64,000 nt of DNA from contig NZ_PJRN01000015.1 of NCBI RefSeq assembly GCF_002930105.1, forward strand, positions 47,042 to 111,041. The letters are read 5' to 3'. Shown one piece after another: positions 1 to 8,060 of the stretch. A program made the translations under genes and the position numbers. The stretch's first letter is position 1; each line of letters starts with the position of its first letter. The stretch comes from Billgrantia saliphila (lineage in GTDB: Bacteria > Pseudomonadota > Gammaproteobacteria > Pseudomonadales > Halomonadaceae). The notes under the pieces are model-generated. The model had not been told where the DNA came from and searched no databases. It saw only the letters and a program-made list of their open reading frames with translations.

Positions 1-179
1 CACAAGCGCACGCCGGGCATGGCCTCGCGACGCGCCTGGGGAATCGGTTCGCCGCACTCCTCGCAGTGCGTCAGGCTCTCGCCCCGGGGCAACTCGCTGC
101 GCGCCCGCTGCAGTGCATCCTCGACGGTGCTGTCGATCTGCTCTTGCACCGCCCCGTCTCTCGACCAGCCACCCGCCAT
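1..179 (-). CDS. DksA/TraR-type C4 zinc-finger protein (partial, runs off the left edge)
   Basis: The minus strand reads MAGGWSRDGAVQEQIDS, then an acidic helix, then the first half of a zinc finger (CEECGEPIPQARR). This is the N-terminal part of the short YbiI-like DksA/TraR family, whose full length is about 90 residues. The second Cys pair lies beyond the window edge. A strong AGGAGG ribosome-binding site lies 5-10 bases before the ATG, which fixes the start. Family members either bind RNA polymerase or have unknown roles, and nothing here says which. It follows betT on the same strand, separated by a hairpin. Confidence 0.8.
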   Translation of the reverse strand, partial: MAGGWSRDGAVQEQIDSTVEDALQRARSELPRGESLTHCEECGEPIPQARREAMPGVRL

Positions 180-262
180 GATTCCCTCCTGCGGCGCCCC
201 TGGCGCCGGTTGTCCCGCCGATTCCTCAAGTTTGGGAGACGAAACCGGGACGCGCCAGCAAG

Positions 263-286
263 AGGCCCCACCGAGGTGGGGCCATC
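263..286 (-). terminator. Hairpin after betT
   Basis: An inverted repeat of nine bases (GGCCCCACC with GGTGGGGCC, two-base loop) lies between the betT stop and the zinc-finger gene. No long T-run follows it, so termination may be partial. Confidence 0.55.
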
Positions 287-317
287 CTGGTGAATGGACC
301 GGCGCCGCTGCCGAGAA

Positions 318-2387
318 TCAACGTGCGGGTTGGGCCTCGGGAAGGACGTTGTCCTCCACGACACTGCCCGCCACGGCATGGCCCGGAATGGTCGCCAGGG
401 TGCCCTCCTCGCTGGCCTGGGCCAGGAAGCGTAGATGGCGCTGGTACTCGTTGAGTACGTCATGCACGACTTGGAGACGCGTGTAGCCGTTGAGATCCTG
501 GCCCAGACCGCCTTCGGCGAGATGAACATCGAGGCGCAGGTAATAGTCGTCATCCGCAGGCAGGAAACTCGGAGGCTGCAGTCGTGTGGGCTGGATGCCA
601 TAGATGAAGCTGGGGGCGCCGTCGAAATCGACCTGCAGGGTAGGGAAGAGCAGTTGAGTGCCGTCGACCTGCTGTTCGGTGACGGTGGCATGCTGGCCTC
701 GTCGGGTCAGCTCCTCGGCCAGCTCGACGAGTGCCGGGCGAATGGCGTGGCGCAACGTGGCCTCGGCGCCATTCCGGGTAGTGGCGTCCAGGGTACGGTC
801 GAGGCGCTCGCGCCAGTCGCTGCTGGCCACGCCGTTGACTGTCACCTGATGGCGGGCATCGGCCTTGCCGGTCTCGACCTTCAAAGAGCGGTACATGCCG
901 AACATGGTCAGGAAGATGATGGCCGAAAATGGCAGGGCGGTGATTACCACAGCGCTCTGCAGGGTGCGCAGACCGCCGGCCATCAATAGCGCCAGGGTGA
1001 TAAGGCCGATGATGGCGGACCAGAAGATTCGCAGCCGGGCGGGGGCATCGTGGTTCACGTCGCGCAGCACGTAGGTGAAATTGGACAGCACCAAGGCGCC
1101 CGAATCGGCCGAGGTGACGAAGAAGACGATGCTCAGCACCAACACGACAGTGGCGGTGACGCCGACCAGGGGCAGCTGCTCGAGGAAGGTGTAGATGGTG
1201 GCCGGCGGTTGGTTCAGGGCTTGCTCGCCGAGCACCACCAGGCCCTGATCGACCATGTCGATGCCGCTGTTGCCGAACACGGACATCATCACCATCACGA
1301 AGATCAACGGGATGAACAGGGCACCGGCGACGAATTCGCGGATGGTGCGTCCGCGGGAGATGCGGGCCAGGAACAGACCGACGAACGGCGCCCAGGCGAT
1401 CCACCAGCCCCAGAAGAACACCGTCCAGCCGCTGAACCAGCCTTGCGCCTCGGGCGCATAGGCATAGGTGTCGAAGCTTTTGCCGGCAAGCGCGACCAGA
1501 TAGTCGCCGGTATTCATGATCAGGGCATTGAGCAGCTTGAGCGTATCGCCCTGGAGCAGCACGAACAGCACGAGGCCGGCGACCAGTAACAGGTTGAGTT
1601 CCGATAGCCGACGGATGCCACGCTTGACGCCACTCACCACCGACAGGGTGGCCAGGGTCACCACCAGCAGGATCAGCATGACCTGGGCGGGTAGCCCCTC
1701 CGGTATGCCGAACAGGTAGGTCAGCCCGTAATTCATCTGCATCACGCCGATCCCCAGCGCGGTAGCGATGCCGAACACAGTAGCGAGCACGGCCGTTATG
1801 TCCACGGCATCGCCGATGGGGCCGTAGATGCGCTTGCCCAGCAGCGGATAGAGCGTCGAGCGAATCGCCAGCGGTAGCCGGTGGCGGTAGCTGAAATAGG
1901 CCAGGGCCATGCCCATCAGCACATACAGCCCCCAGCCGGAAATGCCCCAGTGCATGAAGGTCTGCACGATGGCCGCGCGCTGGGCCTCGGCAGTGCCGCC
2001 TTCGCCGAGTGGCGGATTCAGGTAGTGCGTCAGCGGTTCGGAAACCACGAAGAACAGGATGGCACCGCCAAGCCCGGCGGCGAACAGCATGGCCGACCAC
2101 GACAGCAGCGTGAACTCCGGGCGCGAATGATCGGGACCCAGGCGGATCTTGCCGAATCGCGAGAAGCCGATCATGACCACGAAGACCAGGTAGGCGACGA
2201 CCGCCAGCATGTAGTACCAGCCGAAGGTATTGCCGATCCAGTCCAGACCGGCATTGAAGAATGCCGTGGCGTGATCGGTGAAGGCGATGGCATAGATCAA
2301 AAAGATCAAGATACCAGCCACCGAGCCGTGGAAGACGGCCGAGTTGAGCCGGTTGCTCGACTCGGGGGCGGGATATGGATGTGTCAT
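318..2387 (-). CDS. betT: BCCT-family choline/betaine transporter, BetT type
   Basis: This 689-residue inner-membrane carrier has about twelve membrane segments in the first 500 residues. It carries the BCCT signature WTVFFWGWWIAWAPFVGLFL followed by ARISRGRTIREF. A long hydrophilic C-terminal tail of about 170 residues is typical of BetT-like choline transporters (E. coli BetT is about 677 residues), and in that class the tail senses osmolarity. The start at the MTHPYP methionine is chosen because GAGAGG precedes it; a longer frame upstream has no ribosome-binding site. The upstream neighbour on the same strand is choline sulfatase, so choline or choline-O-sulfate is the likely substrate. 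Glycine betaine is the alternative. Confidence 0.88.
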   Translation of the reverse strand: MTHPYPAPESSNRLNSAVFHGSVAGILIFLIYAIAFTDHATAFFNAGLDWIGNTFGWYYMLAVVAYLVFVVMIGFSRFGKIRLGPDHSRPEFTLLSWSAMLFAAGLGGAILFFVVSEPLTHYLNPPLGEGGTAEAQRAAIVQTFMHWGISGWGLYVLMGMALAYFSYRHRLPLAIRSTLYPLLGKRIYGPIGDAVDITAVLATVFGIATALGIGVMQMNYGLTYLFGIPEGLPAQVMLILLVVTLATLSVVSGVKRGIRRLSELNLLLVAGLVLFVLLQGDTLKLLNALIMNTGDYLVALAGKSFDTYAYAPEAQGWFSGWTVFFWGWWIAWAPFVGLFLARISRGRTIREFVAGALFIPLIFVMVMMSVFGNSGIDMVDQGLVVLGEQALNQPPATIYTFLEQLPLVGVTATVVLVLSIVFFVTSADSGALVLSNFTYVLRDVNHDAPARLRIFWSAIIGLITLALLMAGGLRTLQSAVVITALPFSAIIFLTMFGMYRSLKVETGKADARHQVTVNGVASSDWRERLDRTLDATTRNGAEATLRHAIRPALVELAEELTRRGQHATVTEQQVDGTQLLFPTLQVDFDGAPSFIYGIQPTRLQPPSFLPADDDYYLRLDVHLAEGGLGQDLNGYTRLQVVHDVLNEYQRHLRFLAQASEEGTLATIPGHAVAGSVVEDNVLPEAQPAR

Positions 2388-2456
2388 GGGGAGAACCTCT
2401 CGTATTGTTATTGCTATCGGTTTCGTGGTGTCGAGCACTTTCCTTGTCGTTCTTGA

Positions 2457-2489
2457 CAGGGCCGGCGCGCTGTCGGAGCGCCGGCCCTG
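2457..2489 (-). terminator. GC-rich hairpin between betC and betT
   Basis: A perfect 12-bp inverted repeat (CAGGGCCGGCGC / GCGCCGGCCCTG, nine-base loop) lies between the betC stop and the betT start. It has no U-tract. It could be a weak terminator or an attenuator that lets some transcripts from betC continue into betT. Confidence 0.5.
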
Positions 2490-2588
2490 CCTGGCCTGGG
2501 CCAGGTGCGTTGCGTCCCGCTCGCCACATGCGGGAAATAGCGAACGGCAAACCGTCAGAGTGATCGCCGAGTGGCGTCACGATCCAGG

Positions 2589-4115
2589 CTATGCGCCCGA
2601 GACCACCGGGAAGCGCGCGCGCCGCTCGAGATCGTCCAGGTCGATGTTGTTGCGCATGTACTGGGTGCTGGCATCGAACATCGGCTGGTGATCCCAGGCC
2701 GTGACCTTACCCTGCTTGAGCGCCCGCGATACCAGCTTGCGGCGTCGCTGGCTGGCGATCACCTCGTCGTGCATCCGCCCGTAGTCCCAGCGGCTGGCGA
2801 CTTCGTCGCGGAACTGCTTGCACAGATCGAGATGGGCGGGGTCCTCGGCCAGGTTGTTGAGTTCCAGCGGGTCGGCCTCGAGGTCGTACAGCTGGTCGGG
2901 GTCGGGCGCGGTGTGTACGAACTTGTAGCGGCCGCGGCGGATCATCAGCAGCGGGGCGATGGCACCTTCGCCGAGGTATTCGCCGATCACCTCGTCATGG
3001 CCGCCATTGCCGGTCAGGTGTGGCAACAGGCTGCGACCGTCGATAGGCACGGCGTATTCCGGCGCCTCGCCGTGATGGGCAAGCTCGGCAAAGGTCGGTA
3101 GCAGGTCCATGGTCGACACCGACTCGCGTACCCGACCCGGGGAGAAGCGGTCGGGAGCGTGGATGATCATCGGTACGCGAGCCGAACCCTCGAACCAGCT
3201 CATCTTGTACCAGAGCCCGCGCTCGCCGAGCATGTCGCCGTGGTCGCCCGAGAATACGATGATGGTGTCTTCGTCGAGACCGGCTTCTTCCAGAGTCTTC
3301 AGCACGGCGCCGATCTGGTCGTCGACGTAGCTGAGCGCCCCGTAGTAGGCATGGCGCGCGTTGCGGATCTGCTCGTCGCTGACGGTATCCTCGTCGAGCT
3401 GATAGACGTGACGCAGGCGCTTGGAGTGCGGATCCATCAGTTCGCGCGAGTAGGGCACGCGCGGCATGTCGATGGCGTCGTGGTCGTAGCGGTCCCAGTA
3501 CTCCTGCGCGATGGTATAGGGATCGTGCGGGTGGGTCAGGGACACGGTGAGGCAGAAGGGGCGCTGCTCGCCGTTGCGCGCATAGTCGTAGAGGAAACGC
3601 TTGGCGCGAAAGGTGACCTCGTCGTCAAAGTCGATCTGGTTGGAGCGGACACAGGGGCCGGCCTGAATCACCGATGACATGTTGTGGTAGTAGCTCGGCC
3701 GGGTGTCGAAATTCTCCCAATCGACGAACCAGCCGTAGTCGGCCGGGTAGATATCGGTGGTCAGGCGCTCCTCGAAGCCGTGCAACTGGTCCGGCCCGCA
3801 GAAGTGCATCTTGCCCGACAGGGCGGTGTAGTAGCCGGCATCGCGCAGGTAGTGGGCGAAGGTTGGTATGTCGGCGGCGAACTCGGCGGCGTTGTCGTAG
3901 CCACCGATGCGCGAAGGCAGCTGGCCGGCCATCAGCGTGAAGCGTGACGGCGCGCAAAGCGGGCTGTTGCAGTAGGCTGAATCGAAGACCACCCCTTCGG
4001 CGGCCAGGCGCGACAGGTGCGGCGTCTTGACCAGCGGGTGGCCGTAGAAGGGCAGCGCCGACGCCGTCATCTGATCGGCCATCAGGAATAGAATATTGGG
4101 TTGCTTGCGGGTCAT
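2589..4115 (-). CDS. betC: Choline sulfatase
   Basis: This 508-residue type I sulfatase hydrolyses choline-O-sulfate to choline and sulfate in the cytoplasm. The formylglycine motif C-A-P-S-R has its cysteine at residue 54, the position known in characterised choline sulfatases. Metal-binding residues include Asp14 (MADQM) and the GDHGDMLGERG segment near residue 296. The C-terminal tail with TAWDHQPMFDAS is characteristic of the choline-sulfatase subfamily. A GAGAGG site precedes the ATG. It is divergent from a LysR gene and upstream of betT, so import, desulfation and control sit together. Confidence 0.93.
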   Translation of the reverse strand: MTRKQPNILFLMADQMTASALPFYGHPLVKTPHLSRLAAEGVVFDSAYCNSPLCAPSRFTLMAGQLPSRIGGYDNAAEFAADIPTFAHYLRDAGYYTALSGKMHFCGPDQLHGFEERLTTDIYPADYGWFVDWENFDTRPSYYHNMSSVIQAGPCVRSNQIDFDDEVTFRAKRFLYDYARNGEQRPFCLTVSLTHPHDPYTIAQEYWDRYDHDAIDMPRVPYSRELMDPHSKRLRHVYQLDEDTVSDEQIRNARHAYYGALSYVDDQIGAVLKTLEEAGLDEDTIIVFSGDHGDMLGERGLWYKMSWFEGSARVPMIIHAPDRFSPGRVRESVSTMDLLPTFAELAHHGEAPEYAVPIDGRSLLPHLTGNGGHDEVIGEYLGEGAIAPLLMIRRGRYKFVHTAPDPDQLYDLEADPLELNNLAEDPAHLDLCKQFRDEVASRWDYGRMHDEVIASQRRRKLVSRALKQGKVTAWDHQPMFDASTQYMRNNIDLDDLERRARFPVVSGA

Positions 4116-4252
4116 GGGGCCTCTCTCTTGCTTGTCGCTGGGCGCTGGGATTGCATATTCGGGCGAGCTGCGATAGCTCTCCTCACAGTCTCTCTGCTAA
4201 TTTGAGGGCCTGTAAACTCGCTAAATTTTTATGGGAGGCATTAGTTTATCTA

Positions 4253-5170
4253 ATGTCGTGGATAGCTAAGTCGGCGTCGCCCAACGGCCTGCGGGTATTC
4301 GAGGCGGCCGCTAGGCACCTGAGCTTCACCGCCGCGGCACGTGAGCTGCGCTCGACCCAGTCGGCCGTCAGCCAGCAGATTCGCGCCCTCGAAGAGCAGC
4401 TCGACCTGCCGCTCTTCGAGCGCATCTACCGGGGCGTGAAGCTGACCGAAGCGGGGCATGCATTGTTTGTCAGCGTGCAGGAGGGTTTCGCGACCATCGA
4501 TCGCACCATCGAACGGCTCCAGCACAAGCATCGCCATCCGCACGTGAACATCCTGACCGACTTCTCGTTCGCCGCTTACTGGCTGATGCCGCGGCTGCCG
4601 CGTTTCCGTGAGCGCTATCCGCATGTCGACGTGCGTATCGTCACCAATCAGGGCGTGCTCGACTGGCGCACCCAAGAGGTCGACGTAGCGATCGTGTTCT
4701 GCGACGAGCGCATTCTCGCCGGTGGCGTTCCTCTGCTGTTCCGTGAAGACGTCTTTCCAGTGTGCAGCCCGGGATTCCTGCAGCAGCACGGGCCGATCAC
4801 GGATCTCCAGGCACTCAGCCGGGCACCGCTACTGACGCTGACCGCCGACCAGGGCCAGCGATGGCTGGACTGGCCGAGCTACTTCGAACAGCTGGGTGGA
4901 ATGGCCTATCCCGAATCGTCGGAGTTGACCTTCAACAACTACACCCTGCTGATCCAGGCGGCGATCGCTGGGCAGGGCATCGGGATGGGCTGGCGTGGCC
5001 TGGTCGACGACATGCTGGAGAGCGGCATGCTGGTCGGCCTGCACGACCTGCGCTTATGTTCGTCGCGGGGCTATGGAGTGATCGATGCACGACCGGACTC
5101 TTCCGGCGAAGCCAAGCGGGTGTTGCAGGAGTGGGTAATGGAATGCGCGACACCGGAGCAAGATACGTGA
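4253..5170 (+). CDS. LysR-family regulator, probable choline-sulfate utilisation regulator
   Basis: This 305-residue regulator has an N-terminal winged helix-turn-helix at about residues 10-65 (FTAAARELRSTQSAVSQQI) and a periplasmic-binding-protein-like effector domain from about residue 90. I start it at MSWIAKS; a longer frame from 4151 reads through AT-rich sequence with no ribosome-binding site, while GGGAGG lies about 14 bases before the chosen ATG. It is divergent from betC, the usual arrangement for LysR proteins controlling betC. The effector (choline sulfate or choline) is inferred from that placement. Confidence 0.85.
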   Translation: MSWIAKSASPNGLRVFEAAARHLSFTAAARELRSTQSAVSQQIRALEEQLDLPLFERIYRGVKLTEAGHALFVSVQEGFATIDRTIERLQHKHRHPHVNILTDFSFAAYWLMPRLPRFRERYPHVDVRIVTNQGVLDWRTQEVDVAIVFCDERILAGGVPLLFREDVFPVCSPGFLQQHGPITDLQALSRAPLLTLTADQGQRWLDWPSYFEQLGGMAYPESSELTFNNYTLLIQAAIAGQGIGMGWRGLVDDMLESGMLVGLHDLRLCSSRGYGVIDARPDSSGEAKRVLQEWVMECATPEQDT

Positions 5171-5226
5171 GAAAGCCGGCAGGAGGATATGCCGGGCGCA
5201 GTGAACGTACGCCCGGCACGGACACA

Positions 5227-5478
5227 CTAGACGCCGAGAATCTCCTTGGCCTTGTTCAGGGCCTCTACCGACTGGTCGTGATTGCCGTCGCTGTGATGCT
5301 GCTCCCCCTGCTCGCGCAGGTCGCGCACTTGGGAAAGCTCGTCCTCGCTGAGTTGGGAAACCTTCTCCTCGTTCTCCAGCGCTTCGTCGACGTCGGACAT
5401 CAATGATGGACACATATGCGCCCAGGCGGGCGCGATGAAGGCCATCAGTACCAATGCGGCAAAGAGTTTCTTGATCAT
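5227..5478 (-). CDS. Small exported protein of unknown function
   Basis: This 83-residue protein begins with a clear Sec signal peptide (MIKKLFAALVLMAFIAPAWA). The predicted mature part is only about 63 residues, highly acidic and helical, starting HMCPSLMSDVDEAL and containing QGEQHHSDGNHDQSVEALNKA. The second half resembles a single tetratricopeptide-like helical hairpin. A single cysteine lies near the mature N-terminus, but there is no clear lipobox. GAGGAA precedes the ATG. I do not recognise the family. It stands alone between the LysR gene and a divergent BCCT gene. Confidence 0.75.
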   Translation of the reverse strand: MIKKLFAALVLMAFIAPAWAHMCPSLMSDVDEALENEEKVSQLSEDELSQVRDLREQGEQHHSDGNHDQSVEALNKAKEILGV

Positions 5479-5701
5479 GGTGGGTTCCTCACGTGGGGCG
5501 CAGCCCCGTCAGCGCTCTCCCGGGCCGGCCCTGATGAATGCACTAGTCTCAGGCGCCTCGCCATTGTCTGCACGGCCGTGAAGGGGCAGTGACGCGCAGG
5601 GCAACGGTCTGGCGCTGACAGTATAGATGCCGTTGGCGGTTCACACCGAAACGACAGCGTCCCGGCAGGTGTGAGCCGGCGGGGCGCCAGTGGAACGTAC
5701 A

Positions 5702-5722
5702 GCTTGACTCATATAAGCTGGT
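5702..5722. promoter_or_regulatory. Inverted repeat upstream of second BCCT gene
   Basis: CAGCTT and AAGCTG are separated by nine bases and overlap a TTGACT hexamer at 5706-5711 that could be a -35 box. The site is 46 bases before the BCCT start. It is a candidate operator or promoter; no -10 box is convincing. Confidence 0.35.
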
Positions 5723-5767
5723 TGGAATTCTAAGTCATTATTTATATTAGAAAAGAGGGAGTGGCTC

Positions 5768-7408
5768 ATGAGTGACCCGACTGACCCGGAGTCGCATTAC
5801 GCGACTAGCGACATGCAAACGGACTACACCGTTGGTCAGGACAATATCGAAGGGCGGCTGGGGCCCATCGGTTTCGATATACACAACCGGGTCTTCGTCG
5901 TATCGGCTCTCGCTTCAGTGGTTTTCATTGTTCTGACCCTGCTGTTTCCGGAGCGGGCGGGGAGCGTCTTTCAGTCCATTGTCGGCTTCGCTACCGGGAC
6001 GCTGGACTGGTATTTCATGCTGTTGGTGGATTTCTTCATCCTGTTCTGTATCGCGCTCGTCGTCCTGCCCTATGGCTCGGTCAGGCTGGGCGGACCCGAT
6101 GCCCGCCCGGAGCACAGCTACCTGTCCTGGTTTGCGATGCTGTTCACCGCTGGCATCGGTATCGGGTTGCTGTTCTTCAGCGTGCTGGAGCCGGTCTATC
6201 ATGCCAACGTCTCCTTGCCGCTGGGCATCCCTTCTCCTTTCGGGGCCGATGGTGAACTGAACCCGGAGGCCATTCCGGAGGCTAGCGCTCTGGGCCTTGC
6301 CGGCACCTTTCTCCATTGGGGCATTCATGGGTGGGCCGTCTATGTGGTCATGGCATTGGCGCTAGCCCTCTTTACCTATAACAAGGGGTTGCCGTTCTCC
6401 ATTCGTTCGACGTTTTTCCCGATCCTGGGCGAGCGCGTCTGGGGCTGGTGGGGGCACGTGATCGATATTCTGGCGGTGTTCTCCACTCTGTTCGGGCTGG
6501 CCACGGCACTCGGGCTCGGGGCACAGCAGGCCAATGCGGGGATGAATTTCGTCTTTGGCCTGGAGGTCAGTACCACCGCTCAGGTTATCGTCATCCTCTT
6601 GGTGACGGCGGTGGCGCTGGTATCGGTCTGGCGCGGGCTCGAGGGTGGCGTGAAGAAGCTCTCCGAGATCAACATGATCGTGGCCGTGCTGTTCTTCTTT
6701 TTCGTGCTGTTCGCGGGCCCGACCCTGGTGGCGCTGAACGGGTTCTGGACGGGGCTTGCGACCTACGTGAAGGAGTTCGTCGCGCTGTCGGCACCCTTTG
6801 GTCGTGAAGATGACGCCTACCGGCAGGCATGGACGATCTTCTACTGGGCCTGGTGGGTCAGTTGGGCACCGTTCGTCGGCATGTTCATCGCCCGGGTGTC
6901 GCGGGGGCGCACGGTTCGTGAATTCGTCATCTGCGTGCTGTTGATTCCCAGCCTGTTCATCTTCATCTGGATGGGCGTCTTCGGCGGCATCGCTCTCGAG
7001 CAGCTTTATGCCGACCCCGACAACAGCCTGGTCAAGGATTACGTGATCGATAACTACAATCCCGAACTGTCGCTGTTCGGCATGCTTAATGAGCTGCCGT
7101 TGACCGGCTTGATGTCGTCCATCGGCATCGTGCTGGCGCTGGTATTCTTCGTCACCTCGTCGGATTCCGGTTCCCTGGTGATCGACACCATCACGGCCGG
7201 CGGCAAGATCGACGCGCCCCGGCCGCAGCGGATGTTCTGGGCAACCGTGGAGGGATTGGTCGCCATCGTGCTGCTTCTTGGCGGCGGCCTGGCGGCGCTG
7301 CAGGCCGGGGTGACGGCGACGGCGATTCCGTTCTCCATCGTGATGCTGTTGATGTGCTACTCCATCATCAAGGCGCTGAACGGCGAGCTGCGCCGTAAGC
7401 TGCCCTGA
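5768..7408 (+). CDS. BCCT-family betaine/carnitine/choline transporter
   Basis: This 546-residue sodium- or proton-coupled symporter has about twelve membrane segments. It carries the glycine motif GIGIG (FTAGIGIGLLFFS), matching the sodium-coupled betaine carriers, and the signature WTIFYWAWWVSWAPFVGMFI followed by ARVSRGRTVREF. It lacks the long C-terminal tail of the betT product at the left end, so it belongs to a different subgroup. GAGGGAG precedes the ATG. Likely substrates are glycine betaine or another quaternary ammonium compound; the sequence does not decide between them. Confidence 0.88.
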   Translation: MSDPTDPESHYATSDMQTDYTVGQDNIEGRLGPIGFDIHNRVFVVSALASVVFIVLTLLFPERAGSVFQSIVGFATGTLDWYFMLLVDFFILFCIALVVLPYGSVRLGGPDARPEHSYLSWFAMLFTAGIGIGLLFFSVLEPVYHANVSLPLGIPSPFGADGELNPEAIPEASALGLAGTFLHWGIHGWAVYVVMALALALFTYNKGLPFSIRSTFFPILGERVWGWWGHVIDILAVFSTLFGLATALGLGAQQANAGMNFVFGLEVSTTAQVIVILLVTAVALVSVWRGLEGGVKKLSEINMIVAVLFFFFVLFAGPTLVALNGFWTGLATYVKEFVALSAPFGREDDAYRQAWTIFYWAWWVSWAPFVGMFIARVSRGRTVREFVICVLLIPSLFIFIWMGVFGGIALEQLYADPDNSLVKDYVIDNYNPELSLFGMLNELPLTGLMSSIGIVLALVFFVTSSDSGSLVIDTITAGGKIDAPRPQRMFWATVEGLVAIVLLLGGGLAALQAGVTATAIPFSIVMLLMCYSIIKALNGELRRKLP

Positions 7409-7487
7409 GTGTCGCTGGCTGCATCGGAGCCGTGAACTGGCGGAGAACGGTCGGGGCTTCCCCTGACTGAATACGGTCAGCGCAATA

Positions 7488-7513
7488 CGCCCTGCGGTTG
7501 ACCAGCAGGGCGC
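7488..7513. terminator. Convergent hairpin between BCCT gene and glcG
   Basis: GCCCTGC and GCAGGGC form a seven-base stem with a nine-base loop, placed between two convergent genes. A second weaker hairpin (CTGAC/GTCAG) lies just before it at 7463-7480. It could serve both directions. Confidence 0.5.
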
Positions 7514-7535
7514 TTGCCCGGCAGGGCGGAGGAGA

Positions 7536-7937
7536 TCAGCCGAGGGCGGCGATACCGGCGCGGGCGATCTGCACGTCCTGGTCGGGCTTGACGCCCGACA
7601 CCCCGACGGTACCCGCGACTTCGCTGTCGACCAGCACCGGTACCCCCCCGGATAGCAGGCCCTGCAAGGGGGCCGAGAGGAAGGCGTTGCGGCCGCCGTT
7701 GATCATCTCTTCGAAGACCTGAGTCTCCTTGCGGCCGAGTGCGGCGCTGCGCGCTTTCTGCGTGGCGACGTCCGGCGTCATCGGGGCCGCCCCATCGAGG
7801 CGGCGCAGGCCGAGCAGGTGGCCGCCGTCGTCGGCCACGGCGATGGTCACCGCCCAGCCGTTGGCCTCGGCTTCCTGCTGGGCGGCATCGAGAATGGCAT
7901 TTACATCGGTCAGGGTGAGTACGGGCTTGGTTTTCAT
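7536..7937 (-). CDS. glcG: GlcG/HbpS-family protein of the glycolate operon
   Basis: This 133-residue DUF336-type protein has the family's VAVADDGGHLLGLRRLDGA and FLSAPLQGLLSGGVPV segments and the C-terminal VAGTVGVSGVKPDQD motif. Relatives bind haem or cobalamin-like ligands, or are structural passengers of glycolate and diol operons; its exact function is unsettled. AAGGAGAGC precedes the ATG. It is the last gene of a glcD-E-F-G operon, separated from glcF by the tandem repeat. Confidence 0.85.
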   Translation of the reverse strand: MKTKPVLTLTDVNAILDAAQQEAEANGWAVTIAVADDGGHLLGLRRLDGAAPMTPDVATQKARSAALGRKETQVFEEMINGGRNAFLSAPLQGLLSGGVPVLVDSEVAGTVGVSGVKPDQDVQIARAGIAALG

Positions 7938-7959
7938 GCAGCTCTCCTTGTTTAGTATT

Positions 7960-8060
7960 GGGCTACGGGCTACGGGCTACGGGCTACGGGCTACGGGCTA
8001 CGGGCTACGGGCTACGGGCTACGGGCTACGGGCTACGGGCTACGGGCTACGGGCTACGGG
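7960..8060. repeat. Perfect 7-bp tandem repeat, 14 units of GGGCTAC
   Basis: The unit GGGCTAC is repeated 14 times without error and ends with a further GGG. The array lies between glcG and glcF, and its last unit supplies the TAG stop codon of glcF on the minus strand. Because seven is not a multiple of three, it is open in all plus-strand frames. That produces spurious frames translating as repeated GLRATGY. Confidence 0.97.

Noticed and set aside
550..2580. 676-codon minus-strand frame overlapping betT
   Set aside because: It is an alternative-frame shadow rich in R, G, H and P without any domain. betT in the other frame is a clear BCCT protein.
7960..8060. CRISPR array
   Set aside because: The repeat unit is seven bases with no spacers, and there are no cas genes.
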